A stretch of DNA of 64,000 nucleotides, taken from assembly GCA_017992885.1 (NCBI GenBank), contig JAGONT010000008.1, forward strand, positions 1 through 64,000, in the 5' to 3' direction. Each line of letters begins with the position of its first letter. The stretch's first letter is position 1. The notes under the pieces are model-generated. The model was not told the DNA's origin and searched no databases. It worked only from the letters and a program-made list of their open reading frames with translations. Source of the DNA: Alphaproteobacteria bacterium (GTDB taxonomy: Bacteria > Pseudomonadota > Alphaproteobacteria > UBA9655). Positions 38,915 through 46,996 of the stretch are shown here, in pieces. A program made the position numbers and the translations under genes.

Positions 38915-39535
38915 ATGAACAAAAGAATGTTGTTTTTAGGGACATTAGCTTTGTGTAGCATGCTTTCCCAAGCGATGAGTATTCCGGAAAAAGTTATTCT
39001 CATTCGTCATAGTGAAAAAATTCCAAAAGGAAATCAGCTTGATTTACAAGGATTTGAGCGTGCCCAGGCGCTTCCTTATTATTTCGCCCACACCCCCCTG
39101 TATAACAATCCCCCGATCACTCATGTTTTTGCTGCCGGATTAAAAAGTGCGGGAACTTCTGTCAGATCTATTCAAACGTGCAGCCCGATTGCTAACTTTT
39201 ATAAACTTCCCCTGAATATTGACTTCAAAAATTACGAAACAAAAGAAATAGCCACGGAGCTTCTGACAAACCCCAAGTATGATCAGGCATGCGTCCTCAT
39301 TTGTTGGTCTCATGGTCATATCAGAGAAATCGTTACAGCTTTAGGCGGCGAAGACCCAGGTAAATGGTCAACACATGTCTTTGATCAAGTTTATCTGTTA
39401 ACTTTTGCAGAAAACAAGAAGCCAAAACTTGAGAAGATCCTCCAAAAACTTATGTTTGGTGACAGAACATTTTACGAAGATGAGCCCCCACCCCTCTCTC
39501 AGGATAGGGTCATTAGTCCAGACAGAGCTTCATAA
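38915..39535 (+). CDS. Secreted histidine phosphatase family protein, copy 2
   Basis: About 206 residues from ATG 38915, two bases after the stop of copy 1. Signal peptide ends near SQA. It has VILIRHSEK, RSIQTCSPIA and VLICWSHGHI, so the catalytic arginine and histidines are intact. About half of the aligned residues match copy 1, including QLxLQGxERAxALxYYF and LMFGDR near the end. It arose by tandem duplication. The ribosome site is weak, suggesting coupled translation. Confidence 0.78.
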   Translation: MNKRMLFLGTLALCSMLSQAMSIPEKVILIRHSEKIPKGNQLDLQGFERAQALPYYFAHTPLYNNPPITHVFAAGLKSAGTSVRSIQTCSPIANFYKLPLNIDFKNYETKEIATELLTNPKYDQACVLICWSHGHIREIVTALGGEDPGKWSTHVFDQVYLLTFAENKKPKLEKILQKLMFGDRTFYEDEPPPLSQDRVISPDRAS

Positions 39536-39695
39536 ACGTTCCTCAGAAGCTCTCCTTTCCGCGCTCCCCTCCTGGACTCAATCTAATTCCACCTCAGCAA
39601 CTTTTTTTGTGAGAGCTATCACACCCATTAGTGTCAGAAACAAGGGTGGGGGAGGATCCTCCAAGCCAATTCACTCTGAACCTTGGTATATCGCA

Positions 39696-39920
39696 ATGGA
39701 CAGTCTTCCTAACGAATACAAAACACGGGACTATAGCTTGAAGTGGGAAATTAAAAATATTTTTTTTGATCCTAATCTCCAATTATATTTTGAATGGGCA
39801 GAAGATGCGTACTTTGAGACTGGCTTTTGTAGTCATTTATACTTCAAAAATTATCCGGAAACAGCAGATCTTACGAAAGAACATCCCTTTCTAAACTACA
39901 CTTTCTTTATCACCCAATAG
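39696..39920 (+). CDS. Hypothetical ORF in the gap before rpmA
   Basis: The 546 bases between the phosphatase pair and rpmA hold one open frame running from inside the phosphatase gene to 39920. From ATG 39696 it would give 74 residues beginning MDSLPNEYKTRDYSLKWEI, rich in aromatic and acidic residues. The frame reads protein-like (FEWAEDAYFETGFC) but has no clear ribosome site or known family. It may be the tail of a decayed gene. Confidence 0.25.
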   Translation: MDSLPNEYKTRDYSLKWEIKNIFFDPNLQLYFEWAEDAYFETGFCSHLYFKNYPETADLTKEHPFLNYTFFITQ

Positions 39921-40033
39921 CTAAATTGAAAGCGTTTAAAAAAGGGAATACTGTGGTTGAATCTATCGAGAAAGGCTTGTGCTGCAAAGCAGAGCTTATG
40001 TTCCACACAGATTTGGTAAGAGCACTCTAGACA

Positions 40034-40059
40034 TAAAAAAAGGGAAGGTCTCCCTTCCC
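40034..40059 (-). terminator. Intrinsic terminator of rplU-rpmA
   Basis: On the minus strand GGGAAGG (40053-40059) pairs with CCTTCCC (40042-40048) and is followed by seven T (40035-40041), 23 bases after the rpmA stop. Confidence 0.9.
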
Positions 40060-40081
40060 TCTTCCGAATATGACTTTAAGT

Positions 40082-40342
40082 TTATTGTTCGCTGGTCACA
40101 ATAGAGACAAATCTTCTCCCATTTGCTTTACGTGAAAATTTTATGTGGCCTTCGGCAAGTGCAAAAAGCGTATGATCACGTCCCATACCAACTAACGGTC
40201 CAGGATAGTATTCTGTCCCACGTTGCCGAATAATAATATTTCCAGGGATCACTAGTTCTCCCCCAAATTTCTTTACCCCAAGACGACGACCTGCAGAATC
40301 GCGACCATTCCGGGAACTCCCACCCGCTTTCTTTTGTGCCAT
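40082..40342 (-). CDS. rpmA: 50S ribosomal protein L27
   Basis: 86 residues, full length, with [20 protein letters not shown] at the N-terminus that reaches the peptidyl transferase centre, then [15 protein letters not shown] and [13 protein letters not shown]. It is the second gene of the rplU-rpmA operon, 12 bases after rplU. Confidence 0.98.
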   Translation of the reverse strand: MAQKKAGGSSRNGRDSAGRRLGVKKFGGELVIPGNIIIRQRGTEYYPGPLVGMGRDHTLFALAEGHIKFSRKANGRRFVSIVTSEQ

Positions 40343-40354
40343 TGCTCTGTCTCC

Positions 40355-40876
40355 TTATTCTTCAGACGATTTCTTAACCTTTGCACCAGCAGCCTTTGCT
40401 GGCTTTGCTTTTGCTGATTTTGTCTCTTCAACCGCTGGCTTTGCTACCTTTGCCTTTGCTGGCTCTGCACTCTTTGCATCTCCTTTTGGAAGGACTTTCT
40501 TGTCGGCTGCCTTAGGTTGTTTCGCCTCTGTTACAAGAGCAGTTTTTGCTTTGGGTGAATCACCTTCACCCAAGATATCCGTAATACGAACAACACTCAA
40601 GTATTGACGATGGCCATTCTTACGCCGATAGTTATGGCGGCGCTTCTTTTTAAAAATGATGATCTTGTCATCACGAATTTGATCAACAATTGTTCCACAC
40701 ACCCTAGCACTCGTCACAAAAGGAGCTCCAACTTTTACGGAATCTCCCTGACCCATCATCAGAATGTCGGTAAATTCAATGGCGTCGCCTGAAGCACCGG
40801 CAAGCTTCTCAACTTTAATAATCTCATTTGCGGTAACTTTATACTGTTTTCCGCCGGTTTTGATGATTGCAAACAT
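40355..40876 (-). CDS. rplU: 50S ribosomal protein L21 with Ala/Lys-rich extension
   Basis: 173 residues; the L21 core is the first about 103 (FAIIKTGGKQYKVTANEIIK, then KKKRRHNYRRKNGHRQ, which contacts 23S rRNA). The extra about 65 residues are low complexity with repeated PAKAKVAKP-type units, resembling histone-H1-like tails. Extended L21 tails are known in alphaproteobacteria. It is first in the operon with rpmA. Confidence 0.96.
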   Translation of the reverse strand: MFAIIKTGGKQYKVTANEIIKVEKLAGASGDAIEFTDILMMGQGDSVKVGAPFVTSARVCGTIVDQIRDDKIIIFKKKRRHNYRRKNGHRQYLSVVRITDILGEGDSPKAKTALVTEAKQPKAADKKVLPKGDAKSAEPAKAKVAKPAVEETKSAKAKPAKAAGAKVKKSSEE

Positions 40877-41018
40877 CTCAATTTCTCACTTTTCTCATAA
40901 GCCATCTATGGCAAAAGCACCTGGAAACACCGTCCAGCTCTGCCTCTTCACTACCTTTTCCCCCTGCTTCTGTCAAGGCGTTTTATGCATTTATATGCAC
41001 AGCAGAAGATATTATTTT

Positions 41019-41333
41019 TTACTTCGTTTGTTGACAGCTTCGTAATTTTTCATCAAATACATATCCTTCAGCGCAGTGCATGCATTCATTTGTTGCCGCG
41101 TGGTAATGATCGTTTGCATTACATTTCCCAATCACATCCGGTGTGCCTTTACATGTTGCAGTTTTAGTGTCAAACAGAAAGCCATGGGCACAATAAATAC
41201 ACTCATGAGAAAGCTCATCATAGCGATGATCCAATCTCCCACACATTTTCAAGTTAACTCGTTCCGAAACTTGAGTTCCTACAGCCCCCAGAGTCGTTGA
41301 CATCATAAGAAAAACTGACGCGAATTTTAACAT
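41019..41333 (-). CDS. Secreted cysteine-rich protein with two repeat modules
   Basis: 104 residues with a signal peptide (cleavage near LGA). After MCGRLDHRYD come two similar modules: SHECIYCAHGFLFDTKTATC and TNECMHCAEGYVFDEKLRSC. Each has the pattern ECxxCAxGxxFDxxxxxC, recalling EGF or growth-factor-receptor-type Cys modules of eukaryotic surface proteins. Three or four disulfides are likely after export. No bacterial family recognised. It is alone on its strand between rplU and the receptor-like gene. Confidence 0.65.
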   Translation of the reverse strand: MLKFASVFLMMSTTLGAVGTQVSERVNLKMCGRLDHRYDELSHECIYCAHGFLFDTKTATCKGTPDVIGKCNANDHYHAATNECMHCAEGYVFDEKLRSCQQTK

Positions 41334-41478
41334 AATACCTTCCTTTTGTTCATAAATTTATTAATAATATTGTCGTATTCTGCAAAAAGTATAGCTTAGA
41401 GTTTTTTCTAAAAACAAGAGGCTTTCTTCAGACGACCTAACCCTGACTTCTTTCCCCCTCAGTTAAGGCTATGTTCTT

Positions 41479-42546
41479 TTACAACTGACAACTTTTAACC
41501 GCTCGAGGAAGATATTCTTTGCAAATTTTCTGAGGAATTTCATGTTTTCGCAATAGCAACATCTGCGTGTTAATTTGTCTTAAAAGAGGACTTTCAACAC
41601 GAGTTGCAAAAGAATAAAGATCCCATTCCAAGGCAAAATGACTGGGGCATAAATCATGTTTTGCCGTTTCTTTAAGGTAAGCTTCAGCTGTCGAAAGATC
41701 CTCTAAAAAAACATCAATATGATGCTCTTCCAGAGCTTTAGTCCCTGCTTGCAAGGAATCAAAAGGAAAAACTTTTACGCCCATATCTACAGCCGTTTTA
41801 AAGGCTTTGGAATGCTGCACGGCCCCAACCTTTCGTTGTTCTAAATCTGAACTACACTGAATAGGGTTGGCATACTTAACTAACGTGGCCGTCCCAAAAG
41901 AAATTAAAGTTGCATTGAGCATAATAATGATAAAATAAAAAATGGCCTTTTGAAAAAGGATAACAAGTTTACCACCTGAACTTTTTGGAATTTCTGAATG
42001 GCGACCACTTAAAACATGGGTCCAAAAAAGATGAGAGATTCCCCCTTTGTAACTCGTAGGAAAATTATTTGTATGTGATCTTTCATAATACCACAACAGA
42101 TGAATATATAGTAAAAATAAGATAATAAACGTGGCTATAATCCCACCAGCTGAAAGAAGAAAAAGTTTTATAAAAAGAATTGTATTTTGCATATACTCAA
42201 CAACCGTAATAGCAATCACTTTATCCACAAAATAAGGCAGGGTAAATTCTGCTTTTTGGTAGCGATCTTCGGTGATTGAAAGAGCTCCGACAAGAACATC
42301 AAAGTCTCCTTTTTGTAACAAATCAAATGGTTGATCTTCATTCGCATATTGATATTCGATAAATGTATAGGGTCGTTTAAGACCTTGCGCAATCTCATCC
42401 CAAAGATCTATGGCCAACCCCGTATAGGCGGCGCCATTTTTAATGACAAAGGGAGGATCAATAACCACACCCACCTTTAAAGGTTCTTCACAATACCCTG
42501 GGGATCCCATCATAAAGACAAACATTATTATAAAAAACAGTCTCAT
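41479..42546 (-). CDS. Ionotropic glutamate receptor-like channel or sensor
   Basis: 355 residues in the order signal peptide (1-19), periplasmic solute-binding lobe 1 (about 22-115, with VGALSITEDRYQKAEFTLPY), membrane helix (about 122-148), a re-entrant-loop region, membrane helix (about 193-216), and binding lobe 2 (about 225-345, with VFLEDLSTAEAYL). This S1-M1-P-M2-S2 plan is that of GluR0-type bacterial receptors. The expected K+ filter TVGYGD is replaced by WTHVLSGRHSEIPKSS. It may be a nonselective channel or a ligand sensor. Confidence 0.72.
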   Translation of the reverse strand: MRLFFIIMFVFMMGSPGYCEEPLKVGVVIDPPFVIKNGAAYTGLAIDLWDEIAQGLKRPYTFIEYQYANEDQPFDLLQKGDFDVLVGALSITEDRYQKAEFTLPYFVDKVIAITVVEYMQNTILFIKLFLLSAGGIIATFIILFLLYIHLLWYYERSHTNNFPTSYKGGISHLFWTHVLSGRHSEIPKSSGGKLVILFQKAIFYFIIIMLNATLISFGTATLVKYANPIQCSSDLEQRKVGAVQHSKAFKTAVDMGVKVFPFDSLQAGTKALEEHHIDVFLEDLSTAEAYLKETAKHDLCPSHFALEWDLYSFATRVESPLLRQINTQMLLLRKHEIPQKICKEYLPRAVKSCQL

Positions 42547-42673
42547 GATCCCTCTCCTCTTTTTGATTTAAGTTTATCATTTTTAAAGAAAAGAAGCATC
42601 CCCTCTTGCACATAGGAAGCGAGTTTTTTATATATAGAGGATAACTTTAAAAAGGATTCCTCAACTGTCAAAT

Positions 42674-43036
42674 TTGTTATCACCTCAAAAGCTCAAAGAG
42701 TTCATCGAACATTTTCTTGACTCTAAAAAAGCTGAAAACATTGTTTCTGTTAATCTTCAGGGAAAAACCTCAATTGCAGATTATCTTGTAATTGCGTCAG
42801 GAAGATCTCAAAGGCAAGTTGCCTCACTAGCCGAACTTCTTCGGGAAGAACTTAAAAAACAAGGTGTAAGACCCATTCATATCGAAGGTCTTCCTCAGGG
42901 AGACTGGGTCTTAGTTGATGCGGGAGACATCATTATCCATCTTTTCCGTCCTGAAGTTCGTCTTTTTTATAACCTTGAAGAAATGTGGGGGGTACCTCCT
43001 GCTGAAGAGGGATCAAAATCTGCCGATCTTCAATGA
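42674..43036 (+). CDS. rsfS: Ribosome silencing factor
   Basis: 120 residues from TTG 42674. RsfS binds L14 and blocks subunit joining under starvation. Family marks are DYLVIASGRSQRQVASLAE, IEGLPQGDWVLVDAGDIIIH and FRPEVRLFYNLEEMW. The stop overlaps the rlmH start by 4 bases (ATGA), the usual pairing. Confidence 0.96.
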   Translation: MLSPQKLKEFIEHFLDSKKAENIVSVNLQGKTSIADYLVIASGRSQRQVASLAELLREELKKQGVRPIHIEGLPQGDWVLVDAGDIIIHLFRPEVRLFYNLEEMWGVPPAEEGSKSADLQ

Positions 43037-43473
43037 ACATTACCCTCGCTGTTATTGGAAAACTAAAAGATCCAGCGTTAAAAGCCCTTTATGAAGAATA
43101 CAATAAACGCCTAGAATGGAAAATCTTTTTGCATGAATTTAATGGCAAAGCTTCACCAACCCAAGAGGGTGATCTTTTAACCAATGCTGTGCCTGTCCCT
43201 TCTTATCTTATCATCCTTGATGAACAAGGAAAAAATTTAAAAAGTGCGGAATTTGCAGAACTTTTGAGTGATATCCAAGTTCATCATCAGGGAAAGGTTA
43301 CCTTTGTGATTGGAGGAGCTGAAGGGTTAAGCTCTGCTGTAAAAACCAAAGCTAACCTGTCACTTTCCTTTGGTCGTATGACATGGCCCCATCTTATGGC
43401 CCGCATCCTGCTGATGGAGCAGCTCTATCGAGCCCAACAAATTTTAAAAGGCCACCCTTATCATCGCAGCTAA
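43033..43473 (+). CDS. rlmH: 23S rRNA (pseudouridine1915-N3)-methyltransferase
   Basis: 146 residues, a SPOUT-class methyltransferase acting on helix 69 of assembled ribosomes. It shows LDEQGKNLKSAEFAELL, FVIGGAEGLS (the SAM-binding knot) and LMARILLMEQLYRAQQIL with the closing HPYHR. It is coupled to rsfS. A 30-codon frame (43474-43566) begins directly after its stop, but I do not accept it as a gene. Confidence 0.97.
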   Translation: MNITLAVIGKLKDPALKALYEEYNKRLEWKIFLHEFNGKASPTQEGDLLTNAVPVPSYLIILDEQGKNLKSAEFAELLSDIQVHHQGKVTFVIGGAEGLSSAVKTKANLSLSFGRMTWPHLMARILLMEQLYRAQQILKGHPYHRS

Positions 43474-43801
43474 ATGCCTAATCTAACCCCTTCGAATTTA
43501 ATACCGTTCGCCGCGCTTCCCAAAGTCGCGATTAGACCTGGTGGGCCTGTCGGAAGTCGTATTTAGAGAGGAGAGATGATAAAGTCATATAAGTCATTCA
43601 CAAAAAAAGAAAAAAGGAAGATATGACATTATTTGTCTCCATAGAGTAACTTGGTTGAAAAGAAGCATGCCTATCAACTTATCTGAGAGATGGTAGATTT
43701 TGAGAGTCCCCAGAGAGCTCTTTCCTGGGAGAGATCAACAGCAAGTTACAACATAACCCGCAAGCTTTTAAGAAAGAACGCTGAATACTCTTACTAATGA
43801 G

Positions 43802-43921
43802 GAGCTTAATAAAATTAAATTCGACCATTTAGAGAGTGTTCATGTACGAGGCGTTGCTAAGGACTTTAAAAACCATCCAGACCTTCTAAACCACCTTGCT
43901 AAACTAGAAGCCAAGCCTTGA
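43802..43921 (+). pseudogene. Unidentified coding remnant
   Basis: Within the 1.3-kb gene desert after rlmH, this frame reads EELNKIKFDHLESVHVRGVA, then KDFKNHPDLLNHLAKLEAKP and a stop, with an upstream in-frame stop and no start. The composition is that of a helical protein. I cannot name the source. The bases between 43474 and 43800 show no supportable feature. Confidence 0.25.
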
Positions 43922-43948
43922 TGGGTTAGCGTAGGATATTTTCTGTCA

Positions 43949-44022
43949 ATCGAGTAGGAGGAGCCTCACGACCCCCTCCTCTCACACCACCGTACAAGCG
44001 ATGTCGCGAATACGGCGGGTTC
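43949..44022 (-). mobile_element. 3' end of a group II intron (domains V-VI), relic
   Basis: On the minus strand, CCGTA...TACGG encloses GCGACATCGC, a domain V-like hairpin. The text GTACGGTGGTGTGAGAGG follows, then a domain VI-like GGAG/CTCC stem ending CCTACTCGAT. This wording is typical of the 3' end of bacterial group II introns with a reverse transcriptase. No reverse transcriptase ORF is present on the upstream (higher-coordinate) side, so only the end survives. The tetraloop is degenerate. Confidence 0.45.
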
Positions 44023-44096
44023 AGCTAAACGTTTACCCGAATCTTTAGCATCTTATGCAGAGGTCTTTATCTTGAACTCCATGGGAGAATGGATTT

Positions 44097-44262
44097 AACG
44101 AGCGCTTTAAGGAGAGCCTCAGAGATGAACCCTTAAACCTTGAGTATGTTCACACTCTCAAGAAGCTCAAGTGATCATAGGCCAAGGGTTGATGAGTATA
44201 ACCACATACGGCCTCACTCCAACCTAGGATATCGTCCCCCATCTCCTCCCTGCTTCGTCCTC
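44097..44262 (+). pseudogene. IS3-family transposase (OrfB) C-terminal relic
   Basis: Two frames together read NERFKESLRDEPLNLEYVH and, after a stop and a +1 shift, DEYNHIRPHSNLGYRPP. This is the end of the DDE integrase core of IS3-type OrfB (F..RDE.LN..., Y N..RPH..LGY.P). It lacks a start and intact terminal repeats. It abuts the intron relic, so the area has collected several insertions. Confidence 0.65.
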
Positions 44263-44334
44263 AAAACTAAACCCTATGAGTTCGCTCCCTACAGCGCTAT
44301 GTAAAAGCGTACTCGCAAGCTCAACATTCCTCCT

Positions 44335-44653
44335 CTACGAGATTTCTTTTGGACCTATTCTCGGGGGTGTGACACATGATAGGGTGAAGTTAAATCCTGT
44401 CTCATGGAATTTTTTTTCACAAATGGTAAGGTAATCAGCTACAACCACAAATAAAGTCTTAACCTTTTGAATTTTAGAGGATGATACGTTAACTTCAAAA
44501 TAAGGTTTTTCTTCTTCTTTTAAGGGAGCGATTCCTATGCTTATTTACCTAGCAACTCTACACTTTCCTATGAACTCTTTTCTCATGTCTTGTCCAAGGG
44601 GAGCCGCATAACAAGCTGGAGAAAACAAACATAAATTTAAAAAAGCATCTCAT
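44335..44653 (-). pseudogene. Decayed secreted-protein gene
   Basis: GGAGG lies 5 bases before ATG 44653, which starts a signal peptide (MRCFFKFMFVFSSLLC). A frameshift near 44605 is needed to continue as YAAPLGQDMRKEFIGKCRVA, then an in-frame TAA. The frame resumes ISIGIAPLKEEEKPYFEVNV, later VADYLTICEKKFHE and SCVTPP, and stops at 44335. The retained translation signals and cysteines show a recently lost small exported protein. Family not recognised. Confidence 0.55.
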
Positions 44654-44787
44654 AAAAACCTCCAACAAACAACAACCCATCCATAATAAATATTTTATTT
44701 TTATAATATGTTACTAGATAAAAAACTATCTAATGCAAAATATGCAAATCAAGATAAAGGGGCATATTCTACAAGTGTATTAAAAAA

Positions 44788-45072
44788 CTACTGGCTCTTT
44801 GCTTGAGAATTGGAAAAGGCCTTTTCTCGCAAGGCTTCATTACGCGCCTTAAGGCTTTCTCGATCGTGCTCCAGCTTTTTACTCTCAGCTGCACGAGACG
44901 TTTTCTCGTTTCCTTCATGACAATGACGTGGCTCAGTGGCTTCTTTCCGTTCAGGAACCGTACGAATATCAGGAAAATCATAAGGATCATACCCATCATC
45001 GCCTGTAATCCACGATGCTAAACATCCCGTCAGAACGATAGGTAAACATAGATAAAGATAATTTTTATTCAT
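44788..45072 (-). CDS. Small lipoprotein, unknown
   Basis: 94 residues from ATG 45072: MNKNYLYLCLPIVLTGCLAS with a lipobox LTGC, then an acidic stretch (GDDGYDPYDFPD) and a highly charged helical C-terminus (ESLKARNEALREKAF). Predicted to be lipid-anchored in the periplasm. The longer frame to 45216 adds a hydrophobic stretch that would bury the lipobox, so I reject it. Divergent from ctaA, with a 132-base shared promoter region. Confidence 0.65.
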   Translation of the reverse strand: MNKNYLYLCLPIVLTGCLASWITGDDGYDPYDFPDIRTVPERKEATEPRHCHEGNEKTSRAAESKKLEHDRESLKARNEALREKAFSNSQAKSQ

Positions 45073-45204
45073 AAAGCATAAAATACTAACCTTTCCGCAA
45101 AAAAACAATGAAATTATTTGGGGTTTAGGAATGTAAAAATCTCTTTTATAAAAACATAAAAAATGAAATAACACGATGAACGATAGGCGGAATTCATTTA
45201 CTCT

Positions 45205-46242
45205 ATGTCCATTCAATCAGATACCCTTTTTAAAGGAAGCCTTCTCGCCCTAACTATCATGATTTTAGGCATGGTCGTCATAGGCGGCTTGACTCGCCTA
45301 ACCGGATCAGGCCTCTCGATAGTCGAATGGAAACCACTTACAGGCATCCTGCCCCCTTTTACCTCCCCTGAATGGATACTTGAATTTAGTAAATACCAAC
45401 AAAGCCCTGAATTTCAAAAGATTAATTTTGGAATGACACTTTCTGAGTTTCAATCTATTTTTTGGCTAGAATATTTTCATCGCTTGTGGGGTCGTCTTTT
45501 AGGGATTCTTCTTCTTATTCCAACCTTCCTGATGATCTTTAAAAATCAACATAAAAACCTGTGGAAATTCCTAGTGTTGCTCTGGCTTTTAGGGGCTATA
45601 CAAGCCATCATGGGATGGTTCATGGTCAAAAGTGGCCTCAATCAAGACCCTCACGTGAGTCCCTATCGCCTTGCAGCCCACCTTTTTCTGGGGTTTGCTA
45701 TTTTTGGCATCGCTTTGTGGATGACTCTCTCTCTTTACCATCATCACCTCAACCTTAAACTCGCACAAAAAGTATTGTCTCCCCTTAAAAGTCTTTGCCT
45801 CATAGCGCTTTTTCTGGTTCTAACAACAGCTTTTTTAGGAGCTCTGGTAGCAGGGCTTAAGGCTGGTCTTTTGTATAATACCTTTCCGTTGATGGGACAT
45901 CATCTGATTCCCTTTGAATTTTTATCGCAAACACCATGGTGGAAGGATGTTTTGGAAAATCCTGTAAGCGTCCAATTTCTCCATCGGCTATTCGCCACAC
46001 TCACAACACTATTTTGTGGAGGAATTTGGGTTTACCAACAAAATCACCTCCTTCCTTCTCTTCTCTCTCGCGCCATTAAGGGAATTGCACTTGCCGCCCT
46101 TGTACAGTTTTCCTTCGGACTCTTAACTCTTTTGCTAAACGTTCCTATTGTTCTTGCCACTCTCCATCAAGGATTTGCCTTTATATTGTTTGGCAGTCTG
46201 CTCTATACTCTTTTTCTGCTCTATCCTCGGCAAGAAGGTTGA
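45205..46242 (+). CDS. ctaA: Heme A synthase (COX15/CtaA)
   Basis: 345 residues, eight membrane helices. It oxidises the heme O methyl group to give heme A for cytochrome aa3 oxidase. Signatures: GGLTRLTGSGLSIVEWKPL, EYFHRLWGRLLG (heme-ligand His), a second half with LVAGLKAGLLYNTFPLMG, and FLHRLFA. This alphaproteobacterial/mitochondrial type shows aerobic respiration. dapF begins 5 bases after its stop. Confidence 0.95.
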   Translation: MSIQSDTLFKGSLLALTIMILGMVVIGGLTRLTGSGLSIVEWKPLTGILPPFTSPEWILEFSKYQQSPEFQKINFGMTLSEFQSIFWLEYFHRLWGRLLGILLLIPTFLMIFKNQHKNLWKFLVLLWLLGAIQAIMGWFMVKSGLNQDPHVSPYRLAAHLFLGFAIFGIALWMTLSLYHHHLNLKLAQKVLSPLKSLCLIALFLVLTTAFLGALVAGLKAGLLYNTFPLMGHHLIPFEFLSQTPWWKDVLENPVSVQFLHRLFATLTTLFCGGIWVYQQNHLLPSLLSRAIKGIALAALVQFSFGLLTLLLNVPIVLATLHQGFAFILFGSLLYTLFLLYPRQEG

Positions 46243-46246
46243 TTCA

Positions 46247-46996
46247 ATGCCAAAAACAAACAAACCTCTGTCTTTTACAAAAATGCAAGCTCTTGGAAAT
46301 GATTTTGTCCTGCTTGAGGAACAAAACCTTAATTTTCCTCTCACCACTACCCAAATACAATGGATTGCAAGTCGACGCTATGGAATCGGCTGCGATCAGA
46401 TCATTATGATCAAAGAATCAAATCAAGCTGATGTGGAAATTTCTTTTTATAATGCTGATGGAAGCCAAGCCTCAGCTTGTGGAAATGGAACACGCTGTGT
46501 GGCAAAATATTTAGGAAAAAAAACAGGATTCATTCAAACACTTTCCTTTCTTTCTCAATTTTGGCAAACTCAAAATAACATAACAATTTCTTTAAAAGAG
46601 CCCACCTTCTCGCCTCCTCACCCACGTGGCTATTTTATAGATGTCGGGAATCCTCACCTCGTCATTTTTACAGAAAATCCTGATGAATCAGACTTTGTAA
46701 ATCTTGCCCTTTCTCTACAACCCGCAGAAGGCATTAATGTAGAACTAGCTCACCGCATTTCCCCCACGACTCTTAAAGTTCAAATTTGGGAACGGGGTGT
46801 TGGCATCACACCTGCTTGCGGATCAGGCGCTTGTGCTGTAGGAGTATTAAGTTTAAAATTAGGGCTTATTGAAAAGCCTCCCGTTATTATCGAGATGACA
46901 GGAGGAAAATTAGAAGTGGATTGGGCAGAGGACCGCCCCCTTCTTTTAACAGGCCCCGCTGAATTTTGTTTTAAAGGAATGATTGACCTTCCATGA
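46247..46996 (+). CDS. dapF: Diaminopimelate epimerase
   Basis: 249 residues from ATG 46247 (AAGAAGG upstream). Converts LL-DAP to meso-DAP for lysine and peptidoglycan. The two catalytic cysteines are in ACGNGTRC (near residue 77) and PACGSGACAVG (near 192); also FTKMQALGNDFVLL and GIGCDQI. It is somewhat shorter than usual (about 275) in the middle. The stop overlaps mtaB by 4 bases. Confidence 0.96.
   Translation: MPKTNKPLSFTKMQALGNDFVLLEEQNLNFPLTTTQIQWIASRRYGIGCDQIIMIKESNQADVEISFYNADGSQASACGNGTRCVAKYLGKKTGFIQTLSFLSQFWQTQNNITISLKEPTFSPPHPRGYFIDVGNPHLVIFTENPDESDFVNLALSLQPAEGINVELAHRISPTTLKVQIWERGVGITPACGSGACAVGVLSLKLGLIEKPPVIIEMTGGKLEVDWAEDRPLLLTGPAEFCFKGMIDLP

Noticed and set aside
43474-43566. 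30-codon ORF (ending RPGGPVGSRI) directly after rlmH
   Set aside because: Start codon abuts the rlmH stop, but the peptide matches nothing known to me and is followed by decayed sequence.
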